Below, in pieces: positions 61,961 to 64,000 of a stretch of 64,000 nt of DNA. Location: contig NZ_QWDC01000001.1 of NCBI RefSeq assembly GCF_003432115.1, forward strand, positions 1,302,001 through 1,366,000, read 5' to 3'. How positions within the stretch are numbered: the stretch's first letter is position 1; every line of letters begins with the position of its first letter. This DNA is from Mucilaginibacter conchicola (GTDB taxonomy: Bacteria; Bacteroidota; Bacteroidia; Sphingobacteriales; Sphingobacteriaceae). The notes under the pieces are model-generated. The model searched no databases and was not told the origin of the DNA. It saw only the letters and a list, made by a program, of their open reading frames with translations. The position numbers were made by a program, and so were the translations under genes.

Positions 61961-62614
61961 TCAGCTTTTGCTGTCGGTATTTTCAATAACCCAATCTTTA
62001 AAATCATCAACACTGTAAAAAATAAAGTCGGGTTTTAAGGGAATCAGTTCGGCGGCATTTGTGGTATGCGCCCAGGCCGCTTCAGCTATCGGCACACCAA
62101 CTTCTTTACAGCTTGTGATATCGCTTGGGGCATCACCTACATACAAAGCTTCCCCGGGCTGTATATTCAACCTTTGCAGCACACGTTTAATGCCGTTCAC
62201 TTTATCCGGGCCATCCGGCGAACCCGTCTCCAATACTTCAAAATAACGGGTGGCATCAAACTGCTTCAGCGAGAGTTTTGTACTGTGGATGCCTTTGCCG
62301 GTCACCATAGCCAGCTGTACGCCTTTATCGGCAAGGGTTTGCAGCAACTCATTTATCCCCGGGAACATTGCCGGGCAGGTATGGTGCATGGCCTCGTAAT
62401 GCAAAAGATAATCTTTAACGCCCTGGGCTTCCTGCTGTGGGATCAATGCGCGGATAGTCCCCTCTTCTGATGGACCAAAGGTGGCTATGATCTCCTCATT
62501 GCTAAGAGATTTGTTCAGTAAAGGTTCAATGCTTTTTTTAAAGGAGGCTATACAAAGTGGCAAAGTATCGGCAATGGTGCCGTCGAGGTCAAATATTATG
62601 GCTTTAAAATTCAT
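61961..62614 (-). CDS. HAD-superfamily phosphatase (phosphoglycolate phosphatase-like)
   Basis: 217 aa. Motif I AIIFDLDGTIADTLPLC with the DxD nucleophile, cap domain about 17-85, motif II MVTGKG, motif III LETGSPDGPDKVNG, motif IV YVGDAPSDITSCKEVG. Subfamily IA with Gph-like features, but many relatives have other substrates. It is followed by the GNAT gene and preceded by the cupin gene on the same strand. Confidence 0.85.
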   Translation of the reverse strand: MNFKAIIFDLDGTIADTLPLCIASFKKSIEPLLNKSLSNEEIIATFGPSEEGTIRALIPQQEAQGVKDYLLHYEAMHHTCPAMFPGINELLQTLADKGVQLAMVTGKGIHSTKLSLKQFDATRYFEVLETGSPDGPDKVNGIKRVLQRLNIQPGEALYVGDAPSDITSCKEVGVPIAEAAWAHTTNAAELIPLKPDFIFYSVDDFKDWVIENTDSKS

Positions 62615-62633
62615 AGGTATTGTAAACGCACCG

Positions 62634-62963
62634 CTACTTATAATCGTCGCGGGCGGGTGTAAAAATGTCTATCAGTTTGCAATCGGTAATGGCAAGGCCA
62701 CTATGAGGTGCATCCGAAGGGATAACGGCAAACATGCCCGAATCCAATATCTGTGCGGTGCCGTTAACCGTTAGCTGAAACTTACCTTCAATAACAAACG
62801 ACATTTGCTCGTGCACGTGGCTGTGTGTGCCCAAAGCGCAACCTGCGGCTACCTCAATAAAATTGATGGTATTGCTATCGGTATGTATCAGTTTTGAGAA
62901 AAAGCCGGGCGCAATTTCTTTTGTAGTGATCTCTGCAAAATGCCTGAAAATGTTATTGTCCAT
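62634..62963 (-). CDS. cupin-domain protein
   Basis: 109 aa single-domain cupin. Motif 1 CALGTHSHVHEQMSFVIEGKF (two His, Glu and Gly) and motif 2 GMFAVIPSDAPHSGLAI (late His) suggest a metal site. Such small cupins act as isomerases, dioxygenases or sensors; the reaction is not predictable. It lies between the metallophosphoesterase and HAD genes with 10 and 20 bp spacers. Confidence 0.85.
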   Translation of the reverse strand: MDNNIFRHFAEITTKEIAPGFFSKLIHTDSNTINFIEVAAGCALGTHSHVHEQMSFVIEGKFQLTVNGTAQILDSGMFAVIPSDAPHSGLAITDCKLIDIFTPARDDYK

Positions 62964-62972
62964 CAGCCTAAG

Positions 62973-64000
62973 TTAAGCTTTTTTCTTTTTAAGCGTGATA
63001 ACCGTTATTTCCGGCCAAATACCCAACCTGCCCGAGAAAGCCAGGAAGCCAAAACCACGGTTAACATACAAATGGCGATTATCTTTCTTAACCAAACCGG
63101 CCCAATCCAAATAGCGGTACTGCACAGGGCTCCAGCGGAAACCTGCCGTTTCAACCCCGAATTGTGCGCCGTGGGTGTGGCCTGCAAGCGTTAAATGGAT
63201 ATCGGTTTTATGATAACGCACCTTCTCTTCCCAGTGGGTAGGATCATGAGAGAGGAGCACTTTAAACGCCTTATCATCAACACCCTGTAAGGCTTTATCA
63301 AGGTCGCCTTTTTGGATGAAACCTTTGCCCCAGTTCTCTACGCCTATCAGTGAGATCTTTTGCCCGTTCTTTTCAAGCTCCACATTCTCGTTCAGCAACA
63401 AGCGGTAGCCCAGTTCGGCATGGTGGCGTTTTAATTTATCAAGATTATCGCGTTTGGCCTGCTCGCTGTCCCATAAAATATAGTCGCCGTAATCGTGGTT
63501 CCCTAATACGGAGAACTGCCCGAAACGCGCCTTTATCTGGCCAAAACGGTCAATGTATTGTTCAATTTCCCAGGCAGCGTTATTCACCAGGTCGCCGGTG
63601 AAAACAAAAAGGTCTGATTTTTGGGCTTTCGCCAGATCAATACCGCGTTGCATGGCATCTACATTATCAAAACTGCCCGAGTGGATATCTGATAACTGAG
63701 TGATGGTAAAACCGTCAAAAGCATCGGGCAGGTCATCGTAATAAATGGTTTGCCTGTGTACTTTATAATCGTACTTACCACGGAACATGGCATAAAAGAA
63801 CGATGTGAAAGGGAATGCCGCCAGCAATATCGCCAGCTCGCTGATAAACTTTCGTCGCTTAGGGAAGTAGGGTTCGCCCTGTTTATGTTCGCCAACCAGT
63901 CCTGCTATAAAACGGCCCAGATCGCCCAGTGAAAGCACAATACAGAATACCAGCTTGGTTACAAAAAAGGTAAGGAACAGGCTCAGCATCCACTCATGGA
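62973..64000 (-). CDS. metallophosphoesterase, 5' end outside the window
   Basis: Calcineurin-like phosphoesterase with at least one N-terminal membrane segment. Metal motifs: QLSDIHSG, FTGDLVNN, VLGNHDYGD, LLSHDPTHWEE, LTLAGHTHGAQ. An internal ATG at 63989 exists, but the frame stays open to the edge with HEWMLSLFLTFF, and the usual family has more N-terminal helices, so the real start is probably beyond 64000. At least 342 residues are inside. Relatives are UDP-diacylglucosamine-like or broad-range phosphoesterases. Confidence 0.88.
   Translation of the reverse strand, partial: HEWMLSLFLTFFVTKLVFCIVLSLGDLGRFIAGLVGEHKQGEPYFPKRRKFISELAILLAAFPFTSFFYAMFRGKYDYKVHRQTIYYDDLPDAFDGFTITQLSDIHSGSFDNVDAMQRGIDLAKAQKSDLFVFTGDLVNNAAWEIEQYIDRFGQIKARFGQFSVLGNHDYGDYILWDSEQAKRDNLDKLKRHHAELGYRLLLNENVELEKNGQKISLIGVENWGKGFIQKGDLDKALQGVDDKAFKVLLSHDPTHWEEKVRYHKTDIHLTLAGHTHGAQFGVETAGFRWSPVQYRYLDWAGLVKKDNRHLYVNRGFGFLAFSGRLGIWPEITVITLKKKKA

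Noticed and set aside
1..64000. tRNA, rRNA, tmRNA, insertion sequences or prophage
   Set aside because: I looked in all spacers for cloverleaf ends, rRNA words and transposase or integrase frames and found none.

Overview
The window is chromosomal DNA from a Bacteroidota, most likely Sphingobacteriaceae (Mucilaginibacter/Pedobacter-like). This is inferred from content, not from a database match. The supporting features are a SusC/SusD pair, a fused SecDF, a BlaI/M56 regulator pair, class II aldolase, VCBS/UnbV lipoproteins, many SCK-type lipoprotein signals, weak or absent Shine-Dalgarno sites, and TAnnTTTG-like -7 promoter elements. Base composition is moderate. I saw no rRNA, tRNA, CRISPR array, transposase or prophage gene.

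Layout. 1-9.9 kb: the start of folK diverging from sppA, a PQQ-type propeller lipoprotein, an unknown protein, polX, a heptose/LPS cluster (hldA, gmhA, hldC, GT9), an outer-membrane barrel and sixA. 9.9-19.3 kb: dprA; a BlaI repressor with three operator copies and an M56 sensor carrying two TonB-like domains; a minus-strand operon of GT2, ECF sigma factor and rsmG; then tgt-lptG-eamA. 19.3-20.2 kb is an AT-rich gene desert. 20.2-34 kb is mostly housekeeping: ispE, thyA, a four-helix-bundle protein, folA, secDF, NDH-2, HMG-CoA lyase, a MacB-like permease, an iron permease-like protein, class II aldolase. accD (34.1-35.0 kb) follows. 35.0-36.5 kb is a repeat island: four 115-bp palindromic repeats, a second 93-bp inverted-repeat family, and two tandemly duplicated genes for 59-60 aa membrane proteins.

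36.5-40.9 kb: a VOC protein, a 2Fe-2S ferredoxin-like protein overlapping ferritin, beta-phosphoglucomutase, and a heptaheme cytochrome preceded by two tandem palindromic operator-like sites. 40.9-52.6 kb is one minus-strand operon: SusC, SusD, a 1189-aa VCBS/UnbV lipoprotein, a vanadium-haloperoxidase-type phosphatase/halogenase with all active-site residues, and a monoheme VCBS lipoprotein. It carries redox and haloperoxidase functions where a polysaccharide locus would carry glycosidases, and is the best candidate here for an undescribed envelope system. 53.4-56.7 kb: a GH3 beta-glucosidase divergent from a Nudix-fold regulator whose Nudix box is degenerate, with a perfect inverted repeat between them. 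56.7-64 kb: YitT, a Nei-type glycosylase, an ABC ATPase, small membrane and stress-type genes, GNAT, HAD and cupin proteins, and a metallophosphoesterase whose 5' end lies beyond the window.

Other notable points: PolX has lost two palm aspartates but keeps its PHP site. Tgt lacks the three zinc cysteines. The M56 sensor ends in a SusC-like LNEIVVVGY tail. Several gene junctions consist of short degenerate tandem words. Palindromic intergenic repeats are scattered through the window.
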